Notes: generated by a model from the sequence alone, not told the origin. DNA of 64,000 bases from Lactobacillus huangpiensis (GCF_019972815.1 NZ_BPPA01000003.1:118069-182068), one strand, 5' to 3'; shown: positions 46,213-55,934, counted from the stretch's first letter. Numbers and translations: made by a program.

Positions 46213-47022
46213 TTACTTCTCTTCTGCTTCAAAGAAATGATTGATTAAAAAGACGTTAATGCCAAGCATTATCAAATTAGCAACAAACATCATACCTACA
46301 ACATATTCTAATCCCGCAAGATCAGTAGCTTTTAGTAAAAAAAGATTTACAAAAGAGTTTATCAATACTCTATAGAGCTTAACAAGCAGTCCCATTAATA
46401 TGATAATGATGAATATACGAATAAAAGAAATTAAAATATGACTTGATGCTTGTGGTAAAAAACTTAAAATTGCCTGACTGGAAAAGTTGAGGAAACTAAC
46501 CAAAAAATAAATAAAAAGAGAAGTTAGAATTACCAACAGTATGATACAAATAAAGGTAAGAAATGTGTCAGTATCTAAATTGAGTTCAAACCGCAGATTT
46601 TTGCCAAATTGGGGGTAAATTATTAATGACAAAAGGAAAAAACCAATTGCAATTAACAAATCTAAAAACACAAAATAAATTAATGAAACAAATGAACTTA
46701 AGATATTAGCAGCATAGAATTTGCCATCACTGATTGGTGCCAAACGCCATGTCTGACTTCTATTTAAGCGTTCATTCTGAACGACAGTTAAAATATATAA
46801 AATAGGTCCAAACAGGAAAGTAAAAGAAGCAAATAAGGCCATCCATCCTGGAAAAAATTCAAGGTTATTGTTCAAATTTAAGTGAAACCTGCCAGAATAA
46901 AAACTAAAATAAGTAAAAAAAGCTGATGCCAGAGAACTAATAAATTGCAAAACAACTATGAGATGAACAATTTTGACTTTTCTTTTAAAAAATCTGCCAA
47001 ATAAATGGTTAAACATGACCAT
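46213..47022 (-). CDS. ABC transporter membrane subunit (module A, first permease)
   Basis: 269 residues, about six transmembrane helices, shared block SQTWRLAPISDGKFYAAN. Its ATG overlaps the ATPase stop as TAATG, as in module B, so this is the cognate partner of the ATPase at 47022. Confidence 0.8.
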   Translation of the reverse strand: MVMFNHLFGRFFKRKVKIVHLIVVLQFISSLASAFFTYFSFYSGRFHLNLNNNLEFFPGWMALFASFTFLFGPILYILTVVQNERLNRSQTWRLAPISDGKFYAANILSSFVSLIYFVFLDLLIAIGFFLLSLIIYPQFGKNLRFELNLDTDTFLTFICIILLVILTSLFIYFLVSFLNFSSQAILSFLPQASSHILISFIRIFIIIILMGLLVKLYRVLINSFVNLFLLKATDLAGLEYVVGMMFVANLIMLGINVFLINHFFEAEEK

Positions 47023-47726
47023 TATTCATCCTCCGCATCGTATAAGCCTTCATAGTAGTCTTCAACACTCTTATGATGTTCTCGTATCTCTTCAGTTGAT
47101 TTATGAGCATAAATGGTTTTATCTTTGATAATGACAATTTCATCCAGCATACTGGCAATTTCGTTCACAAAGTGATCTGAAACTAGAATAGTAGAATTTT
47201 CTGGCTTCCATAAAATAATTGAGTTAATAATTTTTTTACGAGCCATTGCGTCAATACCTGAAAATGGCTCATCTAATAAATAGAGATCCACTTTACGTGA
47301 GAATGCAAGTGCAATAATCAACTTTTCTTTCATTCCCTTGGACATTTCTGATAAACGCATTTCTGAATCCAATTTCATAAATTGACGAAGTTGCTCAAAT
47401 TGTTTCGTGTCGAAATCCTGAAAAATAATCTCATAAAATTTGACAATTTCTTGAATTTTGGTCGAGTTCCCAAAACCTGTTAGACTATCAGTAAATGAAA
47501 GGCGAGCCTTTCTTTCGGCTACTTTATTCTCTCCAAAGATATTTACTGTTCCACGATAGTTTTTAGCAATACCACTAATTACTCGCATAAGGGTAGTTTT
47601 ACCTGCACCGTTTTCACCTAAAAGGGCTACTATTTTACCCGGTTGCAAATTTAAATTTATATTATCTAAAATTGTCTTTAAGTTTTTCTTGTAAGTTAAA
47701 TCTCTAATTTCTAAAAGATTTTCCAT
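47022..47726 (-). CDS. ABC transporter ATPase, YtrB-like (module A)
   Basis: 234 residues with Walker A GENGAGKTT, LSEMSKGMKEK signature and LYLLDEPFSGIDAMARKK. Close paralogue of the ATPase at 43204. It is the only ATPase in an operon with three permeases. Confidence 0.93.
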   Translation of the reverse strand: MENLLEIRDLTYKKNLKTILDNINLNLQPGKIVALLGENGAGKTTLMRVISGIAKNYRGTVNIFGENKVAERKARLSFTDSLTGFGNSTKIQEIVKFYEIIFQDFDTKQFEQLRQFMKLDSEMRLSEMSKGMKEKLIIALAFSRKVDLYLLDEPFSGIDAMARKKIINSIILWKPENSTILVSDHFVNEIASMLDEIVIIKDKTIYAHKSTEEIREHHKSVEDYYEGLYDAEDE

Positions 47727-47736
47727 ATTAATACTC

Positions 47737-48090
47737 CTACTTCAAATGATTAGCAACAATTAAATTGATTTGTCCAGATGAAATTCCAAAACTTCTCATG
47801 TTCTGAACAAACTTACGTTGTTCAGCAACGATGATGTCTTTTTTTATTTTCTTTAATAATTTTTTATCGTTTGTGACATAATTACCCTCTCCCCTTTTAG
47901 TAACCAGAAGACCGGAATTAATCATTTGTCTAAGCGCTTTTTGAATAGTATTAACATTCACTGTTAACTGTGCTGCTAAATTACGTACAGAAGGTATCCT
48001 CTGATTCGGCTCAAGTTTGCCATTAATGATTTGTCGACATAAGTATTCTTTTATTTGTATGTATATCGGCAGATTGTCTTTAAAATTCAT
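47737..48090 (-). CDS. GntR-family regulator, YtrA type (module A)
   Basis: 117 residues with the winged helix (VRNLAAQLTVNVNTIQKAL, RGEGNYVTND) and short C-terminus of the YtrA subfamily. Paralogue of the regulator at 43911; the recognition helices are almost identical, so both probably bind the same operators. First gene of module A. Confidence 0.9.
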   Translation of the reverse strand: MNFKDNLPIYIQIKEYLCRQIINGKLEPNQRIPSVRNLAAQLTVNVNTIQKALRQMINSGLLVTKRGEGNYVTNDKKLLKKIKKDIIVAEQRKFVQNMRSFGISSGQINLIVANHLK

Positions 48091-48102
48091 AATTCTTTTC
48101 CA

Positions 48103-48158
48103 ACTGTATTACATTTATAATACACTATAATATTACAATAAACTTAAAAGTTATGCAA
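48103..48158 (-). promoter_or_regulatory. promoter and YtrA-like operator of module A
   Basis: Minus strand: -35 TTGCAT (48153-48158), 17-bp spacer, -10 TAATAT (48130-48135), 3 bp, then AGTGTA-N12-TACAGT (48103-48126) overlapping the start of transcription. Inside it TGTATTA-N6-TAATACA (48105-48124) is a perfect palindrome. This resembles the AGTGTA/TACACT operator I recall for Bacillus YtrA. Confidence 0.65.
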
Positions 48159-48166
48159 TTAATTAC

Positions 48167-48931
48167 TTAAAATCTTTTTCTCCGAAAGATTAAATAGCCG
48201 GCAATCACAAAAATAAGAATATAGATTAGACTACCAATTAAAAGCTCTTGATTGTTCAGGTGGGTAGTTAAAACATACATGCCATAATTACCAAACTGCC
48301 TAGTCAAGTCCACCATATTAAAAGGGTTCCATTTCATAATGTTCACCAGTTTGCCTCCGTTCATTAGGTCTGAAGAAATGCTTTGACCCATGAATGTAAT
48401 TAGAAGGCTTGCTGTAATTACAATTGCACTACTATTAATTAGACACGAGAGTAAAAAAACAATAGCAATAATTAACATTGTAGTTACTAAATCTATTAGA
48501 GAAGCAGTTACCATGTTTAGCCATACCGGCTGATGATATAGATATGACGCTGACCAGTTAACTTGATAATTAAATATGGTATATTGCAAACAAATTGTAT
48601 AAAAAAGAGCTAGCAGATGCAGAAAAACATTGTATAAGAATAAAACAATATATTTTGATAAGTAAACATATATTTTATTAGCAGACTTATATAAAAGTGT
48701 CAAAATCGTATTGTTTTGAAATTCCATTGAAAAATACGTGGCACCTACTATCACTAAGATAAACATTATAAAATCAGAAGAATCAAAAGTTAATGTTAAA
48801 ATTAGCTTTTTACTTTCATCTGCTAAAGCGAAACCGGTAATAAGCATTAGAAAAAATAATATGATAGCTGCGATCCAAGTAATTTTGCGGTGCACTAATT
48901 TATATAATTCCTGCTTAATACTATAAATCAT
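48167..48931 (-). CDS. ABC-2 type transporter permease (module C, second permease)
   Basis: 254 residues with six hydrophobic helices and the N-terminal IKQELYKLVHRK motif typical of permeases of bacitracin/lantibiotic-immunity ABC transporters. Related to the permease at 48950. Last gene of module C; transcription then meets the module A promoter region. Confidence 0.83.
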   Translation of the reverse strand: MIYSIKQELYKLVHRKITWIAAIILFFLMLITGFALADESKKLILTLTFDSSDFIMFILVIVGATYFSMEFQNNTILTLLYKSANKIYVYLSKYIVLFLYNVFLHLLALFYTICLQYTIFNYQVNWSASYLYHQPVWLNMVTASLIDLVTTMLIIAIVFLLSCLINSSAIVITASLLITFMGQSISSDLMNGGKLVNIMKWNPFNMVDLTRQFGNYGMYVLTTHLNNQELLIGSLIYILIFVIAGYLIFRRKRF

Positions 48932-48949
48932 TTTAGTGATCTCCTCTCT

Positions 48950-49705
48950 TTATACTCGTCGATGTTTGAATAGATAATATCCTAGAACCATAAAAACTAT
49001 GCCGTAAATGATATTGGCTATAATTAGTTCAAGACTTGATAAATTCGATTTTAAGCTAAGGCTTGAATTTGATAATTGCTGGGAAATAAAAATCATATTT
49101 AAAAAGTTCCATTTAATAGTACTTATAAAATGGGGAAAGGTTTGCATTAATCCTTTGGAAAAGCTGGCACCAAAAAATGCTAGTACAATTCCAAAACAAA
49201 CTACTACAGCATTATTTTTAACCAGCATAGTGAGCATAAAAGATAAGCCAATGCTAAAAAAAGAATAAATCAATGCTCCTGCCAGGTTAGTTACCAGATC
49301 ATTTAAAAGATTATTACCATTTTTGTTAACTAACCAATCATATCTGACATTATTAAAGAACATGCTTAAAATCAAGGTAAGTAAAAATGCAATCACTGTT
49401 AGGAGAAAACTATAGACTAAGACAACCAAAAACTTGGAAAAGTAAATTTGAAACTTGCTTGAAGTCTTATACTCCAGCATGATAACCGTGTTATTCTTGT
49501 ATTCCATTGAAAAAATTGCAGAGGCTACGGTAATAACTATTAAAGGAATCCACTCATTTGCACCAAATCCGTAGCCAAGGGATTGGCGCGTAATAGGATT
49601 AGTAAAAAAGTTGTAAATCATTGTTACAATGAGAATAATCAGACCATACAGAGCAATGTTTTCATGCCTGAATTTATAGATTTCCTGTTTAAAGCTTATA
49701 AGCAT
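48950..49705 (-). CDS. ABC-2 type transporter permease (module C, first permease)
   Basis: 251 residues, six hydrophobic helices, N-terminal FKQEIYKFRHEN. It starts 5 nt after the ATPase stop. With 48167 it probably forms the heterodimeric membrane part of the transporter. Confidence 0.83.
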   Translation of the reverse strand: MLISFKQEIYKFRHENIALYGLIILIVTMIYNFFTNPITRQSLGYGFGANEWIPLIVITVASAIFSMEYKNNTVIMLEYKTSSKFQIYFSKFLVVLVYSFLLTVIAFLLTLILSMFFNNVRYDWLVNKNGNNLLNDLVTNLAGALIYSFFSIGLSFMLTMLVKNNAVVVCFGIVLAFFGASFSKGLMQTFPHFISTIKWNFLNMIFISQQLSNSSLSLKSNLSSLELIIANIIYGIVFMVLGYYLFKHRRV

Positions 49706-49710
49706 TTTGT

Positions 49711-50598
49711 CTAGCCTCTTTTCTTTTCCAAGACATCAACTACAATTCGTTCAAGGTTGGCTTCAAGCGGCAAAATTTCTTTTAAGTGAACACCTTCGTT
49801 AAATAGCAGATCTTCTATTTTGTATATGTCGTTTTGACTTACTATCAAATAATTTTCATTTTCTGTAAATGTGATCTGGTAAGCAGCAAAAATCTTTTTT
49901 GCAAGTCTATTATTTTCAGTAGTCAAATGGTATTTTTGGTGACTAATTTTTTCAAATTCTTTGACCTCTTTATTCAATATAATTTGTCCTCCGGAGATTA
50001 AGACAACTCTCGTCATTACTTTTTGTAATTCACTTAAAATATGACTTGAAATTAAAAAAGCTGTTCCTTGATCAGAATATCTTTTGATTAATTTTCTTAC
50101 TCGAATCGTTGATTCAATGTCAAGTCCGTTCATTGGTTCATCAAGAATTACAACTTGGGGCTGATTTAATAAGGCGATGACTATGCCTAATTTTTGCTTC
50201 ATCCCTAGTGAATATCCTTTAGCTTTATTATTAATATATGAATCCATTTGTAATTCAGAAATCAAGTTTGCCATATCTTTTTGATCATGAGCATAAAGGG
50301 TCAAATTCTGCATTCCAGTAAGAAATGGGTAAATTGCTGGATGTTCAATTAATGCTCCAACCTTTGTTAAAGCATGATGGTCATTTTCAGACACATTTTT
50401 GCCACTGACCTCTATTTTTCCTTTAAATTTCATTAACCCTAAAATGGTTTTCATAATAGTTGTTTTTCCAGCTCCATTTGGGCCTATTAGACCTATTATT
50501 TCACCAGCTTTAACATCAAAAGTAGCATTATTAACTAGCACTGTCTTACCCACATAAGTGCAAACATTATCAACTTGTAATGCAATAGAACTTCGCAT
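49711..50598 (-). CDS. ABC transporter ATPase, bacitracin/lantibiotic-resistance type (module C)
   Basis: 295 residues with Walker A GPNGAGKTT, signature KGYSLGMKQKLGIV, Walker B VVILDEPMNGLD and a C-terminal extension of about 80 residues, as in BcrA-like ATPases. The ATG at 50598 is preferred; a GTG at 50604 is also possible. The operon ATPase-permease-permease carries the same promoter/operator as the GntR modules although it has no regulator of its own. Confidence 0.9.
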   Translation of the reverse strand: MRSSIALQVDNVCTYVGKTVLVNNATFDVKAGEIIGLIGPNGAGKTTIMKTILGLMKFKGKIEVSGKNVSENDHHALTKVGALIEHPAIYPFLTGMQNLTLYAHDQKDMANLISELQMDSYINNKAKGYSLGMKQKLGIVIALLNQPQVVILDEPMNGLDIESTIRVRKLIKRYSDQGTAFLISSHILSELQKVMTRVVLISGGQIILNKEVKEFEKISHQKYHLTTENNRLAKKIFAAYQITFTENENYLIVSQNDIYKIEDLLFNEGVHLKEILPLEANLERIVVDVLEKKRG

Positions 50599-50628
50599 GA
50601 TCACTCATACTTTCTCTTATATTATAAT

Positions 50629-50684
50629 AGTGAACTATTTTTCTAATACACTAATATAATAAAATAAATAATCAACTTTTGCAA
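50629..50684 (-). promoter_or_regulatory. promoter and YtrA-like operator of module C
   Basis: Minus strand: -35 TTGCAA (50679-50684), 17-bp spacer, -10 TATTAT (50656-50661), 3 bp, then AGTGTA-N12-TTCACT (50629-50652). Spacing is identical to module A. The remainder of the 330-bp gap 50599-50928 holds the pepT terminator and otherwise nothing I recognise. Confidence 0.6.
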
Positions 50685-50751
50685 GGAGTCTTTTGCCTTT
50701 TGTCTTAGAAAAATTTAAGTGTTCCACAAATTATCAATATAAAATTTTAAA

Positions 50752-50798
50752 AAGAAAAAAGGCACATAAAACCATTTTTGATAATGATCCTATGTACC
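50752..50798 (-). terminator. terminator after pepT
   Basis: Minus strand GGTACATA / TATGTGCC stem with a long loop, followed by TTTTTTCTTTTT. Confidence 0.6.
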
Positions 50799-50928
50799 TA
50801 AATTTAAATTTCTATTAATTGTGCATAATTTTACTAACTTTTTAGAAGTTAAATTTTCTCCATCAGAACAAGATTTAAGCTTTTAATTATTTTAATAAGA
50901 AATAATAAAAACAGTCGTTTTTGTTTCA

Positions 50929-52170
50929 CTATTTATTGCTATTTGCATTCAACTCTATCATTTTAATCATTACATCTACTGCTTTCGCCATAGATTCAAG
51001 CACGGTATATTCAAAGCGTCCGTGCATATTTTCTTGTCCGGAAAAAAGATCTGGACAAGGTAGACCTCTGTAAGTTAAAAGTGAACCATCAGTGCCACCT
51101 CTGACAGGGTCCTCGTTGATCGTAAGTCCTTCAGCCTCATATGCTTTTCTAGCTAAGTTAACAATTTCCATATGGTCTTTTAGCACATCAGCCATGTTAT
51201 AATACTGATCCCTCATTTCGAGTTTAATTCTTTCGGTGCCAAATTCCTTATTCATTTGGTTAACGATTGTTTTAACCTTATTTTTGCGATTTTCAAGACC
51301 GTCTCTTTCAAAGTCACGAACAATGTATTCCATTTGCGCATTGTCAACCGTACCAGCAAAATGGGTTAAATGGTAAAATCCTTCTCGTCCAGCTGTTTTT
51401 TCAGGAACCTCATTTTGCGGAAGCTGATTTTGAAAGTTAATACCAATCTGAATTGCATTAATCATTTGATCTTTTGCCACAGATGGATGAACATTAACCC
51501 CTTGAATATCAAGGGTAAAGGTTGCAGCAGAAAAGGTACCCCAATCTAACTTACCCGGAGCACCACCATCAACTGTAAAAGCGAAGTCCGCTCCAAATTC
51601 ATCAATATCAAAATGCTGTGCGCCCATTCCAATCTCTTCATCAGGAGTAAAGCCAAAGCGAATTTTACCGTGTTTTATTTCTGGATGATCTAATAAGTAT
51701 TCTGCTACAGTAACAAGCTCTGCTACTCCACACTTATCATCGCCGCCAAGAAGTGTGTCTCCGGAAGCTGTAATAATAGTTTGTCCCGCATATTTTTTCA
51801 AATTTGGAAATTCGGCAGGATCTAAATAAAACTGTGAATCACCCAACTGAATTTTAGATTTCCCATCATAATTCTCGTGAACCTGTGGTCTGACATTTTC
51901 AGCATTAAAATCAGCAGTATCACAATGAGCTAAAAGTCCCATTACTGGAACATCATAATCAACATTTGCCGGTATTTCAGCAATGACGCAGCCTGATTTT
52001 TGATTATAATGCACATCAGATAAACCCAATTTTTCCAGGTCAGGCAGAATATATTCTTTTTGAAAAATTTCTTGTCGCTTTGTCGAAGGAAAACGATCAG
52101 AGTGCTCATCAGAGCGTGAATTAACTTTGACATATTTTAAAAATCTAGGTAATAAATTTGGATATTTCAT
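50929..52170 (-). CDS. pepT: peptidase T (tripeptide aminopeptidase)
   Basis: Zn-dependent M20B peptidase that releases the N-terminal residue of tripeptides, important for peptide nutrition in lactobacilli. The 413 residues include the metal ligands in LAHCDTADF (H82, D84), GGDDKCG, PDEEIGMG and VDGGAPG and the final His in ENMHGRFEY. It follows nif3 by 13 nt. Confidence 0.95.
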   Translation of the reverse strand: MKYPNLLPRFLKYVKVNSRSDEHSDRFPSTKRQEIFQKEYILPDLEKLGLSDVHYNQKSGCVIAEIPANVDYDVPVMGLLAHCDTADFNAENVRPQVHENYDGKSKIQLGDSQFYLDPAEFPNLKKYAGQTIITASGDTLLGGDDKCGVAELVTVAEYLLDHPEIKHGKIRFGFTPDEEIGMGAQHFDIDEFGADFAFTVDGGAPGKLDWGTFSAATFTLDIQGVNVHPSVAKDQMINAIQIGINFQNQLPQNEVPEKTAGREGFYHLTHFAGTVDNAQMEYIVRDFERDGLENRKNKVKTIVNQMNKEFGTERIKLEMRDQYYNMADVLKDHMEIVNLARKAYEAEGLTINEDPVRGGTDGSLLTYRGLPCPDLFSGQENMHGRFEYTVLESMAKAVDVMIKMIELNANSNK

Positions 52171-52183
52171 TGTCTCTCCTTAA

Positions 52184-52981
52184 TTAAAATAAATCTTGAA
52201 ATGGGTTTGTAGAAACTTTTGATTCTGTGACATCAACATCCCATGAATTTTCTTTGTTCCATTTAAGCAACTTTTGAAAAATTTTTTGTTTAAATATTTT
52301 TTCAGTATAGTGCCCTGGATCAACTACTGTCAAACCTGCTGAAATCATATCATGTCCCGTATGGTAGTATACATCGCCTGTGATAAATGCATCTATTTTT
52401 TCTTCTACTGCTTGATGCCAATATTTTCCGCCGTCACCACAAATAAAGCAGACAGAAGAAATCAGTTGCTCATTATCAGCAGTAATTAATCTTACCATTT
52501 TTACGTGCATTTTGTCTTTAACATAATAAGCAAATTCCCTAGCAGAAAGAGGCTGGGCTAGTCTACCCTTACGCCCTATAGCTATGCCATCTTCATCAGA
52601 ACAAAATGGTTCAATATCTTTTAATCCCAGTTCTTCAGCTTGCCAGTCGCTTGATCCATCTTCTGCTTTATCAGAATTAGTATGAATAGAATAGACGGTA
52701 ATTCCATGAGCAATAATTTTGCCATACATCGCATATTGGGGATTAGCAAAATCAAGATTTTGAGCTGGACGAAACATTAACGGATGATGACTAATGATTA
52801 AATTTGCCCCTTTTTGTATAGCTTCGTCAACTACCTGCGGTCTGACATCTAAAGTAGTTAGAACCTTGGTCACTTTTTGCTTCATCGAGCCGATTTGAAG
52901 ACCAACTGGATCACCTTTACTAGCTATTTCTTTTGGAAAATGTTGCTGTAAAACAGCTATTATATCTTCTACTTTAGTCAT
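52184..52981 (-). CDS. Nif3-like dinuclear metal centre protein (YqfO family)
   Basis: 265 residues. Metal ligands are visible in ISHHPLMF (H65, H66), HTNSDKAEDG (H100, D104) and the C-terminal DPGHYTEK. It lacks the central PII-like insertion of the longer Bacillus YqfO. The function is uncertain; it has been linked to GTP cyclohydrolase-like folds. It overlaps trmK by 8 nt, the conserved trmK-yqfO pair. Confidence 0.88.
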   Translation of the reverse strand: MTKVEDIIAVLQQHFPKEIASKGDPVGLQIGSMKQKVTKVLTTLDVRPQVVDEAIQKGANLIISHHPLMFRPAQNLDFANPQYAMYGKIIAHGITVYSIHTNSDKAEDGSSDWQAEELGLKDIEPFCSDEDGIAIGRKGRLAQPLSAREFAYYVKDKMHVKMVRLITADNEQLISSVCFICGDGGKYWHQAVEEKIDAFITGDVYYHTGHDMISAGLTVVDPGHYTEKIFKQKIFQKLLKWNKENSWDVDVTESKVSTNPFQDLF

Positions 52982-53657
52982 TTATTTCTTCCTCGATCAT
53001 TTTTATTTCTGACTCAATTTTGTGCATATAGACCAAATCTTTTTCTTTAGCCTTATTTAAATTAAGCAGTAATTTCTTGTGATATGCAAGTTGACCTCGC
53101 CATTTTTGATAAAAAACTTCATTTTTTTCTGTTAAGATTTCTGGACCAAAAAATAATTCTTTTTCTGTCAATTTGACAATTTTATTAGTTTTTTCTGCCT
53201 TAATTAGTTCGTATGTGTGTCCTGCTTCAGCAATAATTTTTTCTCTTTTTATTTGATAATTATGATTCATTAACCAGTTTCGGACACCGGGCTCACCTAT
53301 ATTTGGCTCAAGGATTAAAGTTTTGAAAATAGAATCTTTTAGCCAAGCATCATTTAAAATCTGCGTTATTAACTTGCCGCCCATTCCGGCAATAATTACT
53401 GTATCAATTTGATCAGCAGAATTAATAGTATCAAGTCCTGCCCCAAGCCTAGTTTCAATATTCCCATCTAAACCAGCAGCTGCTATGTCTTTTTTCGCAT
53501 TCTCCAATGGTCCAGCTGCAACATCACTAGCAATAGCAAACTGAATCTTATTTTCTTTCACTAGTTGAATTGGTAAATAGGCATGATCTGTACCAATATC
53601 TGCAATGCGTGCACTCTGGTCAACCATTTGTGCCAATGAGTTCAATCTTAAGTTCAT
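52974..53657 (-). CDS. trmK: tRNA (adenine(22)-N1)-methyltransferase TrmK
   Basis: Methylates A22 in tRNA. The 227 residues include SAM motif I RIADIGTDHAYLP (about 17-29) and IIAGMGGKLI, followed by a C-terminal coiled coil (about 180-227) typical of the family. In Bacillus it follows sigA directly; here about 3.5 kb of other genes separate them. Confidence 0.92.
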   Translation of the reverse strand: MNLRLNSLAQMVDQSARIADIGTDHAYLPIQLVKENKIQFAIASDVAAGPLENAKKDIAAAGLDGNIETRLGAGLDTINSADQIDTVIIAGMGGKLITQILNDAWLKDSIFKTLILEPNIGEPGVRNWLMNHNYQIKREKIIAEAGHTYELIKAEKTNKIVKLTEKELFFGPEILTEKNEVFYQKWRGQLAYHKKLLLNLNKAKEKDLVYMHKIESEIKMIEEEIND

Positions 53658-53729
53658 TTATATCCTACTTTCTTCATAATAAAATTTTAGCATAATGAAT
53701 TTTTATTAGATAAAGATAAAATAACGATT

Positions 53730-55313
53730 TTAAATACTTTTTTTATTAGCTTCTAAATCGATCTTACGATCAAACATGCTTGCTTCATCTGTAGATATAT
53801 GATGAGCAACCTCGATTACTGTTCCGGAAAATTCTTTTAAAAAAGTAGCGTGAATTCTTCGAGATAATTTTGTGTCCAATGAGGAAGTAGCTTCGTCTGC
53901 TAACAAAATTTGCCTTTTCTTGAGTAATGCGCGGGCAATTTCTATGCGCTGATTTTGTCCTCCTGACAAATTTTTGCCTCCAAGACCAACTTGATACTGA
54001 TATCCTTTTTTTCTTACCAGTTCTTCTAGGCCTGCTTTAGAAACGGCCCTATTCAGTTCTTGTTTGGTAGCCTTTTGTCCTAAAGTAATATTGTATTCAA
54101 TCGTGTCATTTAAAATAAAAGGTTGTTGATTGATTAAAGCAAATAGTTCATGGTCTTTATTCCAATTACCACTAGCCTTTTCTCCATTTATCAGGTAAGA
54201 GCCTAAATCCAGCTTATATTTTCCTATCAAAACTTTGAGCAAAGTTGATTTTCCCCAACCTGAAGGAGCCTGTAATAATATTTTTTCCCCCTTTTTGATT
54301 ACCAAATTTACTTTTTGAAAAATAGTTTGTTTATCAAAATAGATTGTGGCATTACTTAAACTCAAATTATTGAAAACAGGGATTGAACTATTATCGCTTG
54401 CTTGTCTTTTATACTTTTGTATTTTTATAAATTTAGTCCAAATGGGAGTGGTCGTTTTAATATCATTAACGCACATAAAAATATTAACTATCGGATTCAC
54501 GAAATTATTCGATAGCTGCACAATCATCATAAAAGTACTCAAAGTAATATTTCCTATAGTTATCAAATAAACTCCAACACTAAATGGAATAATCATGCCA
54601 AAACAATATGCGGCAAAAGAGGTTAATTCGTTTGCAATGCCCTTGGATAAATTCGTTGATTGTAAGGCGTCCTCCATTTTGCGAGCGCTTTTTAGTAAGC
54701 GCTTAGCAATAGAATTTTCTGAATTATATAAAGAAAAAATGGTTGTGCCGTTAATCGTTTCCGTAACGGTAGCGGTATAATTACTATTTGCCCTTTCCCA
54801 TTTTTTAGAATTAGCAGAAATTTTTTTACCGGCAAAATTTTGAACTAAGGCTGGAATTATTGCTGCAATAAAAAAGACCAAAGAAATAAACCAAGATGTA
54901 ATCACTGCAGTGATAATAGCAGTCAAAAATTTTAAGATGTAATTAAAAATTTTTAATTCGGCAACAACTTTACTAGTCTCAATTTGTTTAAGGTCGTTTG
55001 TCATAAATGAAGTATCAAGTTTAGCTTGATCATTAATATTAACGATATGATCAGTTGCTATCTCTTTGATTTTGACGTTAATATCATGGATCAAATTTAA
55101 AAAGGAATACTGAAAAAGTATTCCAATTATACTGAAAATAATTAATCCGCTAATGGCGAATAAAGTTAATCCGAGCAAATTTCCCGTAGGCTTTTGAGCA
55201 TAGGAAATGAATACTTTTAATAGATAAGCTAAAAATACTGACTGAAATGAATCAAGAATTGAAATAATTAGAAAAAGAAAAAGTTTCCATTTCTTTGCAT
55301 ATTTGATAGCCAT
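53730..55313 (-). CDS. ABC exporter, fused membrane and ATPase domains
   Basis: 527 residues. The N-terminal membrane domain has six helices (about 10-290); the ATPase domain has Walker A APSGWGKS (about 346-353), LSGGQNQRIEIARAL and Walker B ILLADEATSSLD plus the H-loop VAHHIS. The size fits half-transporters for peptides or lipids. No C39 peptidase domain and no precursor peptide gene nearby, so a bacteriocin role is unproven. It is transcribed away from the adjacent Nudix gene. Confidence 0.88.
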   Translation of the reverse strand: MAIKYAKKWKLFLFLIISILDSFQSVFLAYLLKVFISYAQKPTGNLLGLTLFAISGLIIFSIIGILFQYSFLNLIHDINVKIKEIATDHIVNINDQAKLDTSFMTNDLKQIETSKVVAELKIFNYILKFLTAIITAVITSWFISLVFFIAAIIPALVQNFAGKKISANSKKWERANSNYTATVTETINGTTIFSLYNSENSIAKRLLKSARKMEDALQSTNLSKGIANELTSFAAYCFGMIIPFSVGVYLITIGNITLSTFMMIVQLSNNFVNPIVNIFMCVNDIKTTTPIWTKFIKIQKYKRQASDNSSIPVFNNLSLSNATIYFDKQTIFQKVNLVIKKGEKILLQAPSGWGKSTLLKVLIGKYKLDLGSYLINGEKASGNWNKDHELFALINQQPFILNDTIEYNITLGQKATKQELNRAVSKAGLEELVRKKGYQYQVGLGGKNLSGGQNQRIEIARALLKKRQILLADEATSSLDTKLSRRIHATFLKEFSGTVIEVAHHISTDEASMFDRKIDLEANKKSI

Positions 55314-55493
55314 GTTATCCTCCTAAAACTTAAAACAGTATTACAAGTATAATGGAACAAATTAATAAATGCCACAAAATCCCTAGTATAATTTTAATTT
55401 GCCGGCAAAAAAGTGAGAAAAATTTTCTTTTTCTTTCTAAATTGCTATTTTATAATTGATAATAAGATTTAAAAGAAAGAGATTTTTGACTTA

Positions 55494-55934
55494 ATGGATA
55501 GAACTGAACCAGTTACTTTGACAAATATGTGCATGATTAAAAAAAACGATAATATCTTAGTTTTAGATCGTAATGACCCCTATTGGCCAGGATTGACTTT
55601 TCCGGGTGGTCATGTGGAAAATCACGAATCTTTTTATGACTCAGTAGTGCGCGAGGTTAAGGAGGAAACAAATTTAGATATTAAAAATCCGCGTCTTTGT
55701 GGAATTAAACAATTTTATGATGAAAACGACCACCGCTATCTTGTCTTTTTTTATATTGCCACTAAATTCACCGGTAAAGTCAAGGCCTCAAGAGAAGGTA
55801 AATTAACCTGGATGACTAAAGAAGAACTTTTCAAACATAAATTAGCATATAATTTTGACAGGGATCTATTAGTTTACTTTAACCCAAATATTGATGAACA
55901 TATATTAGATGGTGAGCGAGACGAATTATTCTGA
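55494..55934 (+). CDS. Nudix hydrolase, MutT/8-oxo-dGTPase-like
   Basis: 146 residues. The Nudix box starts at GGHVENHES and ends in REVKEETN; the final Gly of the motif is Asn, while the catalytic Glu residues are all kept. The family cleans oxidised nucleotides or nucleoside diphosphate compounds. A TATAAT lies at 55451-55456. The stop is 11 nt before the CPBP gene, so the two are co-transcribed. Confidence 0.85.
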   Translation: MDRTEPVTLTNMCMIKKNDNILVLDRNDPYWPGLTFPGGHVENHESFYDSVVREVKEETNLDIKNPRLCGIKQFYDENDHRYLVFFYIATKFTGKVKASREGKLTWMTKEELFKHKLAYNFDRDLLVYFNPNIDEHILDGERDELF

